Positions 1-8,917 of a stretch of 64,000 nucleotides of DNA are shown one piece after another (positions within the stretch are counted from its first letter, which is position 1; every line of letters begins with the position of its first letter). Location of the stretch: assembly GCA_030432235.1 (NCBI GenBank), contig JAUIHT010000014.1:1-64000 (forward strand), in the 5' to 3' direction. The notes under the pieces are model-generated. The model was not told where the DNA came from and did no database searches. It saw only the letters and a list, made by a program, of their open reading frames with translations. The position numbers were made by a program, and so were the translations under genes. This DNA is from Verrucomicrobiia bacterium (GTDB lineage: Bacteria; Verrucomicrobiota; Verrucomicrobiia; Opitutales; Cerasicoccaceae).

Positions 1-84
1 AAAGCCGAGAGTGGCCTGCAGGACCGCGACGATATTGTCACCATGGCGGAATACATGGAGGTCGACGAAGGCCGGAAGGCATAG
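1..84 (+). CDS. 3' end of an unidentified gene (partial)
   Basis: Frame 1 is open from the first base to a TAG at 82-84 and gives 27 residues ending in MAEYMEVDEGRKA. The acidic, helix-like tail and its position just in front of the convergent DUF1428 gene (stop at 97) suit the C-terminus of a real plus-strand gene that begins outside the window. The fragment is too short to assign to a family, and chance openness over 27 codons cannot be excluded. Confidence 0.4.
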   Translation, partial: KAESGLQDRDDIVTMAEYMEVDEGRKA

Positions 85-96
85 ACTTGGCGTGCC

Positions 97-474
97 CTAA
101 GACGTCTGGCTTTCCACGATGGCCCGGAAGCCTCCGTAGGCCATGCGCTTGCAATCGAAAGGCATTTCGTTCCCGGACGACGGGCACATTTCCTTGATGC
201 GCGGATCCGCCATAACCTTGGCGTTGACCTCGTCGCGGTGTTCCCGTGAACGGTATCGAATCCAGGCGAAGATGACCTGCTCGTCCCCTTCCACTTTGGC
301 CAGGGTATTGAAGGAAAGTATATCCTTGATATTCAGATCATCTCCGACGCATTCCACGTATTCGAGCGCGCCGTGCTCCATCCAGACGGCACACGCTTTC
401 GTGGCCATTGCCTTGTACTCCTCCAGTTTGCCCGCAGGTACGGGAATAACGAATCCATCGACATAGCTAGACAT
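97..474 (-). CDS. DUF1428 family protein
   Basis: This 125-residue protein matches the DUF1428 (YbaA-like) family, starting MSSYVDGFVIPVPAGK and carrying the internal VIFAWIRYRSREHRDEV segment. These are small cytoplasmic proteins of ferredoxin-like (dimeric alpha-beta barrel) fold with no settled reaction. It is the last gene of a four-gene minus-strand operon behind a TetR regulator and two SRPBCC proteins, a grouping common in bacteria and suggestive of a stress or detoxification role (inference). It is the only gene in the window with an obvious Shine-Dalgarno sequence, so it may be translated independently of the upstream cistrons. Confidence 0.85.
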   Translation of the reverse strand: MSSYVDGFVIPVPAGKLEEYKAMATKACAVWMEHGALEYVECVGDDLNIKDILSFNTLAKVEGDEQVIFAWIRYRSREHRDEVNAKVMADPRIKEMCPSSGNEMPFDCKRMAYGGFRAIVESQTS

Positions 475-481
475 GATAAGG

Positions 482-488
482 CTCCTTT
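482..488 (-). promoter_or_regulatory. Shine-Dalgarno of the DUF1428 gene
   Basis: On the minus strand AAAGGAG lies 7 bases before the ATG at 474. It stands out because almost no other gene in this window has such a site. Confidence 0.7.
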
Positions 489-510
489 CCGTAATCGTTC
501 TGTGTTAGTG

Positions 511-1056
511 TTATGATACAGTTTTGGACGAGACGACCTCGTTCAAGTTCGACAACCCCTGAATGAATTGATCGCCACACATCTTCTCGCAATCCATGAA
601 GAGGCTGATTGTCTTGCCGATAAAGTTGTTCTTTCCGTACATGGTCCAGGTCACCCGGGTTTTGCCATCAACGGGCTCGAGTGAAAACTCCACCGTATTC
701 GATGCTTTGAAGGGCCGGATAAAATTCAGGGCGAAGACGATCCTGGAGTACGGGTCACTTTCGGTAATGGCCATGCTGCCGGCTCCGATATTTTTGTTAC
801 CGTCCCAATGCATCTTTGCGCCGACGCCCGCCTCCGGGCCTTCGAAAGTATTTTTTGCATTCGGGTCGAGCTTGGCCCAGGGAGACCACGCTTGCCAGCG
901 GTAGAGATCGTTGATCTCCGCAAAGACTGCTTCCGGCGAGCCGTCGATAACGGCCGAACGCGAGACCCGGAACTCGTCCGGGCGCGTGATGACAACGATG
1001 CAGAAAACTGCAATAACGGCCACCAGGCCGAGTAGGATATAGATCATAGTTCGCAT
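511..1056 (-). CDS. Membrane-anchored SRPBCC (polyketide cyclase-like) protein
   Basis: The 181-residue product begins with one hydrophobic helix (residues 3-22, IYILLGLVAVIAVFCIVV), followed by an SRPBCC/START-type domain (about 30-175). The pattern VSRSAVIDGSPEAVFAEIND, a W-rich turn and a late RVTWTMYG strand are typical of the polyketide_cyc2 group. Such domains bind hydrophobic ligands; the ligand cannot be named. The open frame extends upstream to 1218, but that part overlaps the preceding SRPBCC gene and looks non-coding, so the ATG at 1056 was chosen. Third gene of the TetR operon, 13 bases after the previous stop. Confidence 0.8.
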   Translation of the reverse strand: MRTMIYILLGLVAVIAVFCIVVITRPDEFRVSRSAVIDGSPEAVFAEINDLYRWQAWSPWAKLDPNAKNTFEGPEAGVGAKMHWDGNKNIGAGSMAITESDPYSRIVFALNFIRPFKASNTVEFSLEPVDGKTRVTWTMYGKNNFIGKTISLFMDCEKMCGDQFIQGLSNLNEVVSSKTVS

Positions 1057-1069
1057 GGGTTGAGTGCAA

Positions 1070-1573
1070 TTAAAGTGTGGTGAGGTACGCTTCGAATTTG
1101 TCCAACGTGCCCTTCCAGCCCATACGGCAGGCCTCGAGGTTATCGCCAAAGGTTTTGATTTCAACCTCGTTGGCGTTCTGCGGAACCCAACGGATATCCA
1201 ACCGGCTCTTGTCATCACCCAGAGGGCTGAAGCGGTAAGTCGTATGCATGTTCAGGGGCCAGGTATCCGATAGAGGATGCCGTACGCGATTGCCCTGCGG
1301 ATCGCAAAATCCATTCAGGAAAGTGACGAACTCGGGTTTTTCTATCTCCAGATAGTCGCACTTGCCCCACATCTCGCTGCCATCCTCGTTGCGAAGACCG
1401 TAGAGATAGGAGCCACCGGGGCGAAAATCCATTTCACTGGCGATGACGGTTGAGCCTGCGTGACCCCACCACTGCTTCATGTGCTCAGCTTGGGTGAAGG
1501 TTTCCCACAGGCGCTCACGCGAAACGGCGAAGTCACGCGTAAGTAGGAATTCAGGGAGACTGATGGTACTCAT
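1070..1573 (-). CDS. SRPBCC / AHSA1-domain protein
   Basis: 167 residues. The sequence has the signature of the AHSA1 (activator of Hsp90 ATPase homologue 1-like) group: DFAVSRERLWETFTQAEHMKQWWG near the N-terminus, a MDFRPGGSYLYG segment and a C-terminal GWKGTLDKFEAYL helix. Bacterial members are ligand-binding proteins of unknown substrate, often coupled to ArsR or TetR regulators. The start is set at 1573 (MSTISLPEF) because the longer frame runs into the tetR coding sequence. It lies 29 bases behind tetR, so co-transcription is likely. Confidence 0.85.
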   Translation of the reverse strand: MSTISLPEFLLTRDFAVSRERLWETFTQAEHMKQWWGHAGSTVIASEMDFRPGGSYLYGLRNEDGSEMWGKCDYLEIEKPEFVTFLNGFCDPQGNRVRHPLSDTWPLNMHTTYRFSPLGDDKSRLDIRWVPQNANEVEIKTFGDNLEACRMGWKGTLDKFEAYLTTL

Positions 1574-1602
1574 GATCGGTGTGTGTTGTGTATGGGTGAA
1601 AA

Positions 1603-2217
1603 TTAGACAGCGAAGAGGTTGTCCACATAGGCGCGCGCTCGTTGGAGATTCTTCACAATGATATCCGGCTCCTGCCGTGCCTTCGAGACCAGCATGGACC
1701 CCTGCCAAAGGCTGTTGAGAAACCATGCGAGCTCGCGCGAATCAAAATCCGCTCGCGGCGGGCAGGCTTGCTTGGCCTCATCAAGGAGGCGCGCGGCGAA
1801 GTCCGTCCAAACCTCCAGATGCTTGGCGCATTCCTCGCGCAGGTTGGGATTGGTCAGGGACATCTCCTGAGAAATGATACCGACCACACAGGTCACCGGC
1901 CCTTCGTTGCCCTGCACAAACCCGGTCATGATGTCGAAAAAACGGTGCACATGGTCAAGCGGCTCTTTGAGCGGCTCCCGGGTCGCCTCTGCGTACAAGC
2001 CCATGCCGAAGTCACCCCAGTCCGCCAACGCGGCCAGCCCCAGAGCTTCCTTCGACTTGAAATGGTGAAAGAAAGCCCCCTTGGTCAGGCCCGCCTCACG
2101 GCAAATCTGATCAACGCCTGTCGCCGTGAATCCCTGGCGCAGCACGAGGTCTCGCGTGGCATCGAGGATTTTGCGTCGCGTTTCCGCGGTACGCTGCTCT
2201 TGGCTTTTCTTTTTCAT
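1603..2217 (-). CDS. TetR/AcrR family transcriptional regulator
   Basis: 204 residues. The N-terminal TetR DNA-binding domain spans about residues 8-65, with recognition helix region DQICREAGLTKGAFFHHF followed by KSKEALGLAAL. The C-terminal ligand domain (about 80-200) contains a VNN/VCP-like Cys-Val-Val-Gly segment seen in several TetR subfamilies. It heads the operon with two SRPBCC genes and DUF1428 and probably represses all four genes. A 16-base imperfect palindrome covers its own start codon and sits directly after a plausible -10 box, so autoregulation is likely. Confidence 0.9.
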   Translation of the reverse strand: MKKKSQEQRTAETRRKILDATRDLVLRQGFTATGVDQICREAGLTKGAFFHHFKSKEALGLAALADWGDFGMGLYAEATREPLKEPLDHVHRFFDIMTGFVQGNEGPVTCVVGIISQEMSLTNPNLREECAKHLEVWTDFAARLLDEAKQACPPRADFDSRELAWFLNSLWQGSMLVSKARQEPDIIVKNLQRARAYVDNLFAV

Positions 2218-2232
2218 ACCAATCGGTCGGTA
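2217..2232 (-). promoter_or_regulatory. Probable TetR operator over the tetR start codon
   Basis: The 16 bases read TACCGACCGATTGGTA on the minus strand. The two halves TACCGACC and TACCAATC (reverse complement of the right half) agree at 6 of 8 positions. GACCGA/TCGGTC-type half sites are familiar for TetR-family regulators. The last base overlaps the A of the tetR ATG at 2217. Binding was not tested; this is read by eye. Confidence 0.55.
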
Positions 2233-2233
2233 T

Positions 2234-2260
2234 ATTTTATAGGAAAGCCATTTTCGTCAA
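2234..2260 (-). promoter_or_regulatory. Probable promoter of the tetR operon
   Basis: On the minus strand TTGACG (2260-2255) is followed after 15 bases by TAAAAT (2239-2234), a 5 of 6 match to a -10 box. Initiation 7-9 bases further on would fall near 2226, leaving a leader of only about 10 bases and no room for a Shine-Dalgarno site. The short spacer lowers confidence. Confidence 0.4.
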
Positions 2261-2288
2261 GCGGATTTTCTGAGCTATTGAGAAAACG

Positions 2289-5200
2289 CTACTCCGGTTG
2301 AGTCACCTGCACGCGAAAAGCACGCAACTGGCCAGAGGAAGCCGGCAGATCCACAACATCGGTGACGGTAACGGACACCGGGTCGGTTCCCACCTCCTCC
2401 ACCAGTGCCGGGCCACTCCAGGCATCACCCGGCAATAGCGTAGCGACAGTTTCCCAATCATCCGACTGGAGCGTCTCGCTGACTTGTATGGCGTAAATGA
2501 TATTGTCGGTGACATCCAAGCGATCAAAAGCAATGCGCAGCCTCGCACCCTCTGTCATACAGCGGACAAGCGCTTGTCTCTCGGCCGCATTCGGACGTCC
2601 ACGCAGGGCAAATTCGAGAAAGTTCGGTCGACCGTCGCGGTCTGGGTCGGCCATCGGACCGACCACCTGTACATCACCACCCTGCCCGGGAAAATGGTCT
2701 TCAATCCAGATCGAGAACGGGTCCGCGGGGTTTACGACTTCCTGCAAATCAAGCAGGTTGAGGAAGGCACGCCCGGTATCGTCGGTCGCGGTCACGCCTA
2801 CGGTAATCACGCCCTCCGCATCAGGTTGCACTCCCTCAAAGACAACCAGCTCGGTACGGTTCTCCGTAGCGTCGACGCTTTGGGTTACCCCATTGACGGT
2901 GAACTCCGTTCCGCCGTCATTGGCGGCATCGAAAGCCGCCGTCGCAAAGAACGTTAGCGTGTAGGTCGCCGCTTGATTGAGGCCCTCAAGGGTAAAGCTT
3001 CCCCTCCGGTTAAGGTTGGTGAAGAAGGAATCGAAAGTCGCGTTGTCCGGATAGAGCGCCACTCCCGTTTCCCCCGTGGTATCCTTATTCTGAAAGGCTT
3101 CGGTGATACGCAGGATCACGTCGGTGCTGTTCCCATCCGTGTCCTTCGAGTTGAGAATAAGGCTGTTAAAGTGGCCGTTGACCAGGTTCCAGTTTCCCCC
3201 GGGATTCGTCGCGTTGCCGAAGTCATAGAGGAAGCGCCGTGGGGGAATGGGCTCCACCGTGATGGTGACCGTATCCGAATTGCTCAGCACCCCGTCGGAG
3301 CCTTCCAGCTGCAGAACGTAGACGCCATCCCTGGAAAAGCTTGCGTTGGTTTCAGTGGAATGGGCATCGTCAAAGGTCACTGAGCCGGGACCGCTCAGCT
3401 TGCTCCACGTGACCATGGCCGTCAAGTTGCCGGGGAGAAGCCCATCGTCGACGACGGATCCCGACAGCTCAGCGCCGATATCCAGGCGCACGGTCTGGTC
3501 TGCACCCGCCTCCACTTCCGGTGGCCCGTTGGCGCCGGCAGGTTCAGCCTCCTGCACAAGAATAGCGCACAGGACCGGGCGGTAGTTAACCGTCAGCATA
3601 CGCACCGTCAGCACACCGTCGGTAACCTCGACCCGAACGGAGTGGTCGAGGGCGGTATTCTTCTCCACATAGGAGCGCACGTCGTGGTCATTCAGCACCA
3701 TCTGCTCCTCCACGAAGTAGTCCCCCAGGCGACTACCAACCGCATTGTTGGGGTTAATCAACTTGAGCGTGACAATATACTCCCCGTTGGACACCGGCAT
3801 ATCCCAACTGACGGAGCCGTGGCCGAAATTACCGGTCTTGTAGAGAGTTTGGTCAGGGGTGTTGAAGATCTCGGCGGCGGAATCCGTATGCGAGCCGCCC
3901 CCAAATACATAATCGCCACCGGGCAGATACTCGGTTCCGTCACTGGCTGTGTAGGCCGGTCCATTGCAATTGATTCCGATAACGCCCGGTCCTGAAACAG
4001 GAATAGGCCCGCCGGCCATCTTCACGTTCAAGTCGTGGCTGGATTGATACTCGGTGTCGTCCGCCGTCAAGCGCAGCACATAGTCGCCCACCTGGGAAAA
4101 GGTAGCGATGGCATCGAGCTTGTGAGGGTCATCGAAAGTGACAGCGCCAGGACCGGAGACCTTCGACCAGCTAACCGTAGCCGGAACCGGTAAGCCGTCG
4201 TCACCCAGCGTCCCTTCCAACTTCGCCGCATTATTGGGGGCCGCCAAAAGCCAGTCCGCTCCGGTACGCACCCGCGGGGCACGGTTGACGACAGGCTCGC
4301 CCCTCGTAGCGTAAAACACCCGCGCGCGACGGTTGCCCACGGCATCCAGGGCAGTTACGGTGACGCGATTGAGACCTAGCGACAGAGGAATGTTTGCACT
4401 CCAATCGGAAGTACCGGTGGCTGTGCCACTCTGGCCGCGATCGGTAGCCCAGGCCACCGACCCGAATGCGGTTTCATCGCCCGCCGTACCATTAAACGCC
4501 AGGGTGGCTTCAGTCGAATATAGTAGGCCATCCACTGCGGCAGGAGCCGTCACCACAAGGCTCGGCGGCGTCATATCACCCACAGGCGTGGTATAGCTGA
4601 TGCTCAGCGACTGGTTAAACGTCGTGCTGCCCGCATCGCTCTCGGCATAAGGCCAGCCGGTGGCTGTCACTCTGATCAGATTGTTGCCGGACTGCATAGC
4701 GGCTCCGCTGAAGGACCACTCAGCCGTACCGGTAGCCACTCCACTACCGCCCAGGCTATTGAGCCAGCTCACCTCACTGATTTGAGCGGCCTCATCGACC
4801 GCCACGCCGTTCATACTGAGGGTATCCCCCACCGCATATTCCAGAATACGTACCAAGGGCGCTCCCTGCGGGGCCGACCCGAGACGCTGCTGCATCATCC
4901 ACAACTGCAACTCAGGTATGGTGCTGGCCGATGGCCCGATGACGTGACCGCCGTTGTCAAATTCCGTATAAATCGTGGAGGCGCCAAGGTTCCGCAGTGT
5001 GGACGTCCGATTGCGTGACGCATTGACGTTCACCACCGTATCTCCGTTGGAATGCAGCAGCCAAATAGGCATGTGCGCGATTTTACTGGCGCTCCCCGTA
5101 CCACCGGCGCCCGCCAAAAGAAAAGCCGCCGCATAGCGGTTGGGAAAAGTGGTAATCTGAGACCACGTTCCATTACCGCCCATGGAAATGCCACCTATGT

Positions 5201-5663
5201 AGACGCGATCCGGGTCCATGTTCGGGTAGTCACTAAGTAGCTGAGGAATGAGCCCGCTCAGCAAAGTCTTCACATCTCCTTGGTGCCAGTGCTGGGACCC
5301 CGCTGGCTCCTGGGGGATAATCACATAGGCCGGATAGCGCGCCTGCCATGCGTCTTCGGCGAAATACATACCGCCGCTCCCATGATTCTCCATCTGCTTG
5401 CGATTGTCACCCGTACCAGAGCCCAACCCATGCAGGTAAACCACCACCGGATACTTCTCGCCGGCCTGCTGCTCCTCCGGGGCGAAGAAGCGATACGGCA
5501 TATTGGTCGTCGAGGGATTATTATCCGGATCGTAACTGCGGGCTTCGAAGTCGTCGATACTCACCGCAAAGCTATCGGCACTGAAGAAAAGCGCCCCGAC
5601 CAGGGCAAATAGGAACATGCTCGCCGACGCGCGTACGCCGCATGGGAAGAAGGGGTATTTCAT
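2289..5663 (-). CDS. Secreted modular esterase/hydrolase with Ig-like, PKD-like and malectin-like domains
   Basis: 1124 residues. The start at 5663 gives a signal peptide (MKYPFFPCGV then a hydrophobic stretch to about 33). Residues 50-265 form an alpha/beta hydrolase of the PHB-depolymerase/LpqC-like esterase type: the nucleophile elbow GISMGG has Ser160, with Asp208 (NGDTVV) and His240 (NGGHVIG) completing a likely triad. After it come two Ig-like segments (about 290-450), a PKD/REJ-like module (SGPGAVTFDD, about 455-550), a malectin-like domain (about 555-705, INCNGPAYTASDGT), a second PKD-like module (about 715-800) and a further beta domain. The C-terminus has a D-x-D-x-D-G calcium-type motif before NFLEFALRG. 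It probably deacylates an extracellular polysaccharide; the substrate is unknown. Confidence 0.75.
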   Translation of the reverse strand: MKYPFFPCGVRASASMFLFALVGALFFSADSFAVSIDDFEARSYDPDNNPSTTNMPYRFFAPEEQQAGEKYPVVVYLHGLGSGTGDNRKQMENHGSGGMYFAEDAWQARYPAYVIIPQEPAGSQHWHQGDVKTLLSGLIPQLLSDYPNMDPDRVYIGGISMGGNGTWSQITTFPNRYAAAFLLAGAGGTGSASKIAHMPIWLLHSNGDTVVNVNASRNRTSTLRNLGASTIYTEFDNGGHVIGPSASTIPELQLWMMQQRLGSAPQGAPLVRILEYAVGDTLSMNGVAVDEAAQISEVSWLNSLGGSGVATGTAEWSFSGAAMQSGNNLIRVTATGWPYAESDAGSTTFNQSLSISYTTPVGDMTPPSLVVTAPAAVDGLLYSTEATLAFNGTAGDETAFGSVAWATDRGQSGTATGTSDWSANIPLSLGLNRVTVTALDAVGNRRARVFYATRGEPVVNRAPRVRTGADWLLAAPNNAAKLEGTLGDDGLPVPATVSWSKVSGPGAVTFDDPHKLDAIATFSQVGDYVLRLTADDTEYQSSHDLNVKMAGGPIPVSGPGVIGINCNGPAYTASDGTEYLPGGDYVFGGGSHTDSAAEIFNTPDQTLYKTGNFGHGSVSWDMPVSNGEYIVTLKLINPNNAVGSRLGDYFVEEQMVLNDHDVRSYVEKNTALDHSVRVEVTDGVLTVRMLTVNYRPVLCAILVQEAEPAGANGPPEVEAGADQTVRLDIGAELSGSVVDDGLLPGNLTAMVTWSKLSGPGSVTFDDAHSTETNASFSRDGVYVLQLEGSDGVLSNSDTVTITVEPIPPRRFLYDFGNATNPGGNWNLVNGHFNSLILNSKDTDGNSTDVILRITEAFQNKDTTGETGVALYPDNATFDSFFTNLNRRGSFTLEGLNQAATYTLTFFATAAFDAANDGGTEFTVNGVTQSVDATENRTELVVFEGVQPDAEGVITVGVTATDDTGRAFLNLLDLQEVVNPADPFSIWIEDHFPGQGGDVQVVGPMADPDRDGRPNFLEFALRGRPNAAERQALVRCMTEGARLRIAFDRLDVTDNIIYAIQVSETLQSDDWETVATLLPGDAWSGPALVEEVGTDPVSVTVTDVVDLPASSGQLRAFRVQVTQPE

Positions 5664-6019
5664 GGCTTTTAGGTATAACGTTAACCTTAGTTGGCCTGAT
5701 AGAGGCACAACTTGGAATAGAGCAACGAATCAATTTTTATCACACAGATAGTCTATATTCCAGTTTTTTCGCCCATAGTCCTCAATAAATAGAGCATTTA
5801 TCCCTGAAAGCCCTACACAGGCCGTCTCTTTGAACGTGCTGCTTAGATCCTACTCGATTGATATATAACGTTTTATCTATTTGTTAAATAGTTTTCCCCT
5901 TCTCCAAAAAGAAATCAAAAAAAAGGCGCGAAGCTTTGAGGGTGCTCAAAACGAATAAGCCGCCCCACGCAAAGTCCATGGGCTTGGCTGGGAGTTACCT
6001 GAATCTACAAACCCGGCGC
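5664..6019. other. AT-rich intergenic region upstream of the esterase
   Basis: About 355 bases without a supportable gene, between the esterase start and the end of the ArsC-like gene (both minus strand). It must hold the esterase promoter. The only pattern seen is two copies of TATAACGTT (5674-5682 and 5864-5872), each containing the palindrome AACGTT; the first lies 11 bases before the start codon and could be an operator half. No convincing -10/-35 pair was identified. Confidence 0.4.
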
Positions 6020-6370
6020 CTAAAATGCCTGCTCCCACTCGGGCTCCTTGAAGCCAACCAGGGCCACGCCATCACCGATGAGAAAGGGCCGCTTGACCAG
6101 GTTGCCGTTAGAGGCGAGAAGCTTGAAAACCTCGGCCTCGCCCATGCCGGGGAGCTTGTCCTTCATGCCGAGCGCCTTGTAATCGCCCCCGGACGTATTG
6201 AAGAGGCGCCGCAGCTCACCGTCGTAAGCGGCCAGCATGGTTTTTAACTCCGCCACGCTCGGCGGTGTTTCCCGAATAGCGATTTCCTCGAAAGCGACGT
6301 CGTTTGCCTTGAGCCACTTGAGGGCCTTCCGGCAGGTATCGCAATTTTTATAGGCGTAGATTTTAAGCAT
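6020..6370 (-). CDS. ArsC/Spx-family thioredoxin-fold protein (arsenate reductase-like)
   Basis: 116 residues, the usual size for the ArsC/Spx/YffB family. It begins LKIYAYKNCDTCRKALKWL, with a CxxC pair at residues 10 and 13 in the position of the redox or catalytic cysteine, and ends with the family block LVKRPFLIGDGVALVGF. True arsenate reductases use CX5R-type chemistry or glutaredoxin; this protein is closer to the YffB/Spx-like branch, whose substrates are mostly undefined. It starts 18 bases after the helicase stop on the same strand, so the two genes are probably co-transcribed. Confidence 0.85.
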   Translation of the reverse strand: MLKIYAYKNCDTCRKALKWLKANDVAFEEIAIRETPPSVAELKTMLAAYDGELRRLFNTSGGDYKALGMKDKLPGMGEAEVFKLLASNGNLVKRPFLIGDGVALVGFKEPEWEQAF

Positions 6371-6388
6371 GACAAAAAGGTCGGCGTG

Positions 6389-8914
6389 CTACCATCCCCG
6401 GCCCTCGTAGCGCTGGGTCTGGGCGTGGGTCAGGGCAGGTAGGTCGGGCAGCGTGGCGCGGTGAAAGTGCGAGGCGACGAAGACCCGTGCAAGGTCCTTG
6501 AACTCCAGCCAGCGTTCCCATTCGTGGTCGGGAGCGCAGGTGACGTGATTGAGCAGCGAACGCCACTCCAGGGCGGCGCGCTCGATGTCGCCGGCATGGA
6601 GCTCGGCCCCGACGAAGTCCTGCTTGCGATGTGGGTTATCGAGGCAGGCCGCGAGCACCTCGGAGGCGCCGCAACCGTAGGCCGGGGGCACGCCATGCTC
6701 CAGGTAACCCTCGATAGTGAGCCCTCCGTAGACGAGGCGGCAAACATCCCCGAGGCGGCTACTGGTGTTGACAAAGGCCTCGAAGCGATGCCCGGCACGG
6801 AGGTTGGCCAAGTCGTAAACGAGGTCCTCCAGCGGGTAAGACTTGTCCTCCAGCGCGGCGGCGATAGCCAGGCCCTCGCCGTGATTGAAGAAACTGAAAA
6901 GGACGCCGCGGCGGGTCGGTTCCTTGCGCGGGTTGATAAGCCCGAGCTGGTGCCAGAGCTCTGCCGGGGTGCGCTTGGCGGCGGCCTGGCTGCCCTCAGC
7001 CATCTCGGCGAAGCTGGGGAATGGCGGCGGCTCTACCTCGCGCACGGGTGGGTTGAGCAAAGCGCGCCCATAGACGTCTACACGGGCCATAACGAGTGAC
7101 TCGGTGTAGTCCAGCCGCGCGCTAATGACGCCCTTGACCTCGACCAGCTCGACGACTTTGCCGCCTTGAGTCAGCCAGGGCATGAGCGGTACGATGTCGG
7201 ACTCAATCGCCTCCAGCGGCCAGGCTCGGGGCGGATTTCTCTCGCCGGGCTTTTCACGTTGCTGATGCTCGCGCAGGCCACGGTAGAGGCTCTTGACCAG
7301 CACCACCTCGCTGCGGTTGGCCTCGGTGGGAAAAGTCGCCACCGGCACCAGACGGCCGTAGAGCTTGTCCTCGCCGTCGCGCAAGCGGCAAAGGTTGCCG
7401 TGCGGGACAGCCTCGAGAGAGTCCGGCAGGCGCAGACTCGGGGTCCAGCGGCCCTCCTTGTAGAGAAAACTGTCGCCCAGGCGCGCCTTGACGCGGGGCC
7501 GCTGACGCTCCCACTGCCCTTGGCTGTTGAGCATCTCCTTGATCTTCGGGCGGGGCTCGGCGTGGCCGTTGGTTTTCTCAAACGCCGGCTGCGGAGCAGG
7601 CTTGGTGGGAGGTTTGAAGCGCTTGAGCCCCAGCCGGATGGGGTGATCGGAAAAAAGCCGGGTGGAAAGCTCCTCGGCGGCCTTCATGGGAGAGTCGCCC
7701 TCACGCGCGGCCTGATGCATGACGGCCAGAAAGCTGGGCCAGTCCGGCCCAGCCTGGCGGCGCAGTTGCAAGGGACGCGCCTCGGCCAAGCGGGGTTTTC
7801 CGGGGGCCACGAGCACGTAGCCCTTGTCGTCCAGACCGCGGCGTCCAGCCCGCCCGAACATCTGCAGGAGTTCGTCCGGACGAACCAACTGGCTGCGGCC
7901 GCCGTGACGGTATTCACGCTCGGTCACGAGGACGCTACGCATACAGAAGTTGATGCCGGCGGCCAGGCCGGTAGTTGCTACTACCACACGGAGCTGCCCG
8001 GCCTTGGCCAACGGCTCGACCAGCCCGGCGCGCTGCGGATAACCCAAGCCGCTGTGGTGGAAAGCGATGCGATTGCGAAGCATCTTTGCCAAAGGGTCCC
8101 CGGCCAGAGAACGCTGCTCGGGGCTGAGCTCCAGCCAGTCGGCGGTGGGCAGGGCGGAGGTCAGGCGCAGGGCCAGGTCCTCGGCGGCGGCGCGCTGCGG
8201 CGCGAAGACCAGAATCGGGCCCAGGTCTGCCGAAAGCGCCCGTGCAATCAAGCGAGGCCAAAAGCCCCTCAGGCCGCTCGGGATGCGGTCCGGCAGGGCG
8301 TCGAGCTGGATTTCCTCCTGCGGCACCGGACGCTCGCGATGGTCGACCAAGACGGCTTCGCGGCCGATTTCGCTGAGCCAGCGCACCAGGCGCTCGGGGT
8401 TGCCCACGCTGCCGGAAAGTAGCAAAAGCTGCGTGCCGGGCGGAGCCAAGGCGATGGCGAGCTCGTAGTTCATGCCGCGCCCGGGGTCGGCCAGCATCTG
8501 GTATTCGTCGATGACGAGCAGGCCGGGGCCTTCGCCGCGCAGAAATTTGCCCTTTTGCGTCTCCAGGGTAGCCACCACGATGGGAGCGTCGGGCTTCTCC
8601 GTAACATCCCCGGTGGCAATGCCGACGTTCCAGCCCTTCTTGCGCCACTCGGCCAGCTTGTCGTTGGCCAGGGCGCGGGTGGGCACGGTGAAAATCGCCT
8701 GCCGCTTGAGCCCCGCGCGCACCAGGAGCTCGAAAATGTAGGTTTTTCCCGCACCGGTCGGTGCGTGGACAACGACATCCTTGCCGCTGTGCAGTTGGTT
8801 AACCGCTTCCTGCTGCCAAAGATCGGGGATAATGAGGCCCGCTGAGAGTCCTTCCACGGATCGTAAAGCTAGGCCATCCCCACCCCCAAAAGCAACGCTT
8901 TCCGCGCACGGCAT
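6389..8914 (-). CDS. Ski2/Mtr4-like superfamily 2 DEAD/DEAH-box helicase
   Basis: 841 residues. Domain 1 has Walker A HAPTGAGKT (about residues 54-62), motif Ia VPTRALANDK, Walker B variant DEYQ in place of DExH, and motif III SGS. Domain 2 has the Ski2-type signature FHHSGLGYPQRAGLVEPL, VVVATTGLAAGIN, and motif VI QMFGRAGRRG. The C-terminal half (about 430-841) is a long helical and beta region without a family I can name. The protein should act as an ATP-driven nucleic acid helicase or translocase; RNA is likely by analogy with Ski2/Mtr4, not shown. The upstream gene (8918-9340) is only 3 bases away. A later start than 8914 is possible because residues 1-25 look poorly conserved. Confidence 0.85.
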   Translation of the reverse strand: MPCAESVAFGGGDGLALRSVEGLSAGLIIPDLWQQEAVNQLHSGKDVVVHAPTGAGKTYIFELLVRAGLKRQAIFTVPTRALANDKLAEWRKKGWNVGIATGDVTEKPDAPIVVATLETQKGKFLRGEGPGLLVIDEYQMLADPGRGMNYELAIALAPPGTQLLLLSGSVGNPERLVRWLSEIGREAVLVDHRERPVPQEEIQLDALPDRIPSGLRGFWPRLIARALSADLGPILVFAPQRAAAEDLALRLTSALPTADWLELSPEQRSLAGDPLAKMLRNRIAFHHSGLGYPQRAGLVEPLAKAGQLRVVVATTGLAAGINFCMRSVLVTEREYRHGGRSQLVRPDELLQMFGRAGRRGLDDKGYVLVAPGKPRLAEARPLQLRRQAGPDWPSFLAVMHQAAREGDSPMKAAEELSTRLFSDHPIRLGLKRFKPPTKPAPQPAFEKTNGHAEPRPKIKEMLNSQGQWERQRPRVKARLGDSFLYKEGRWTPSLRLPDSLEAVPHGNLCRLRDGEDKLYGRLVPVATFPTEANRSEVVLVKSLYRGLREHQQREKPGERNPPRAWPLEAIESDIVPLMPWLTQGGKVVELVEVKGVISARLDYTESLVMARVDVYGRALLNPPVREVEPPPFPSFAEMAEGSQAAAKRTPAELWHQLGLINPRKEPTRRGVLFSFFNHGEGLAIAAALEDKSYPLEDLVYDLANLRAGHRFEAFVNTSSRLGDVCRLVYGGLTIEGYLEHGVPPAYGCGASEVLAACLDNPHRKQDFVGAELHAGDIERAALEWRSLLNHVTCAPDHEWERWLEFKDLARVFVASHFHRATLPDLPALTHAQTQRYEGRGW

Positions 8915-8917
8915 CCG

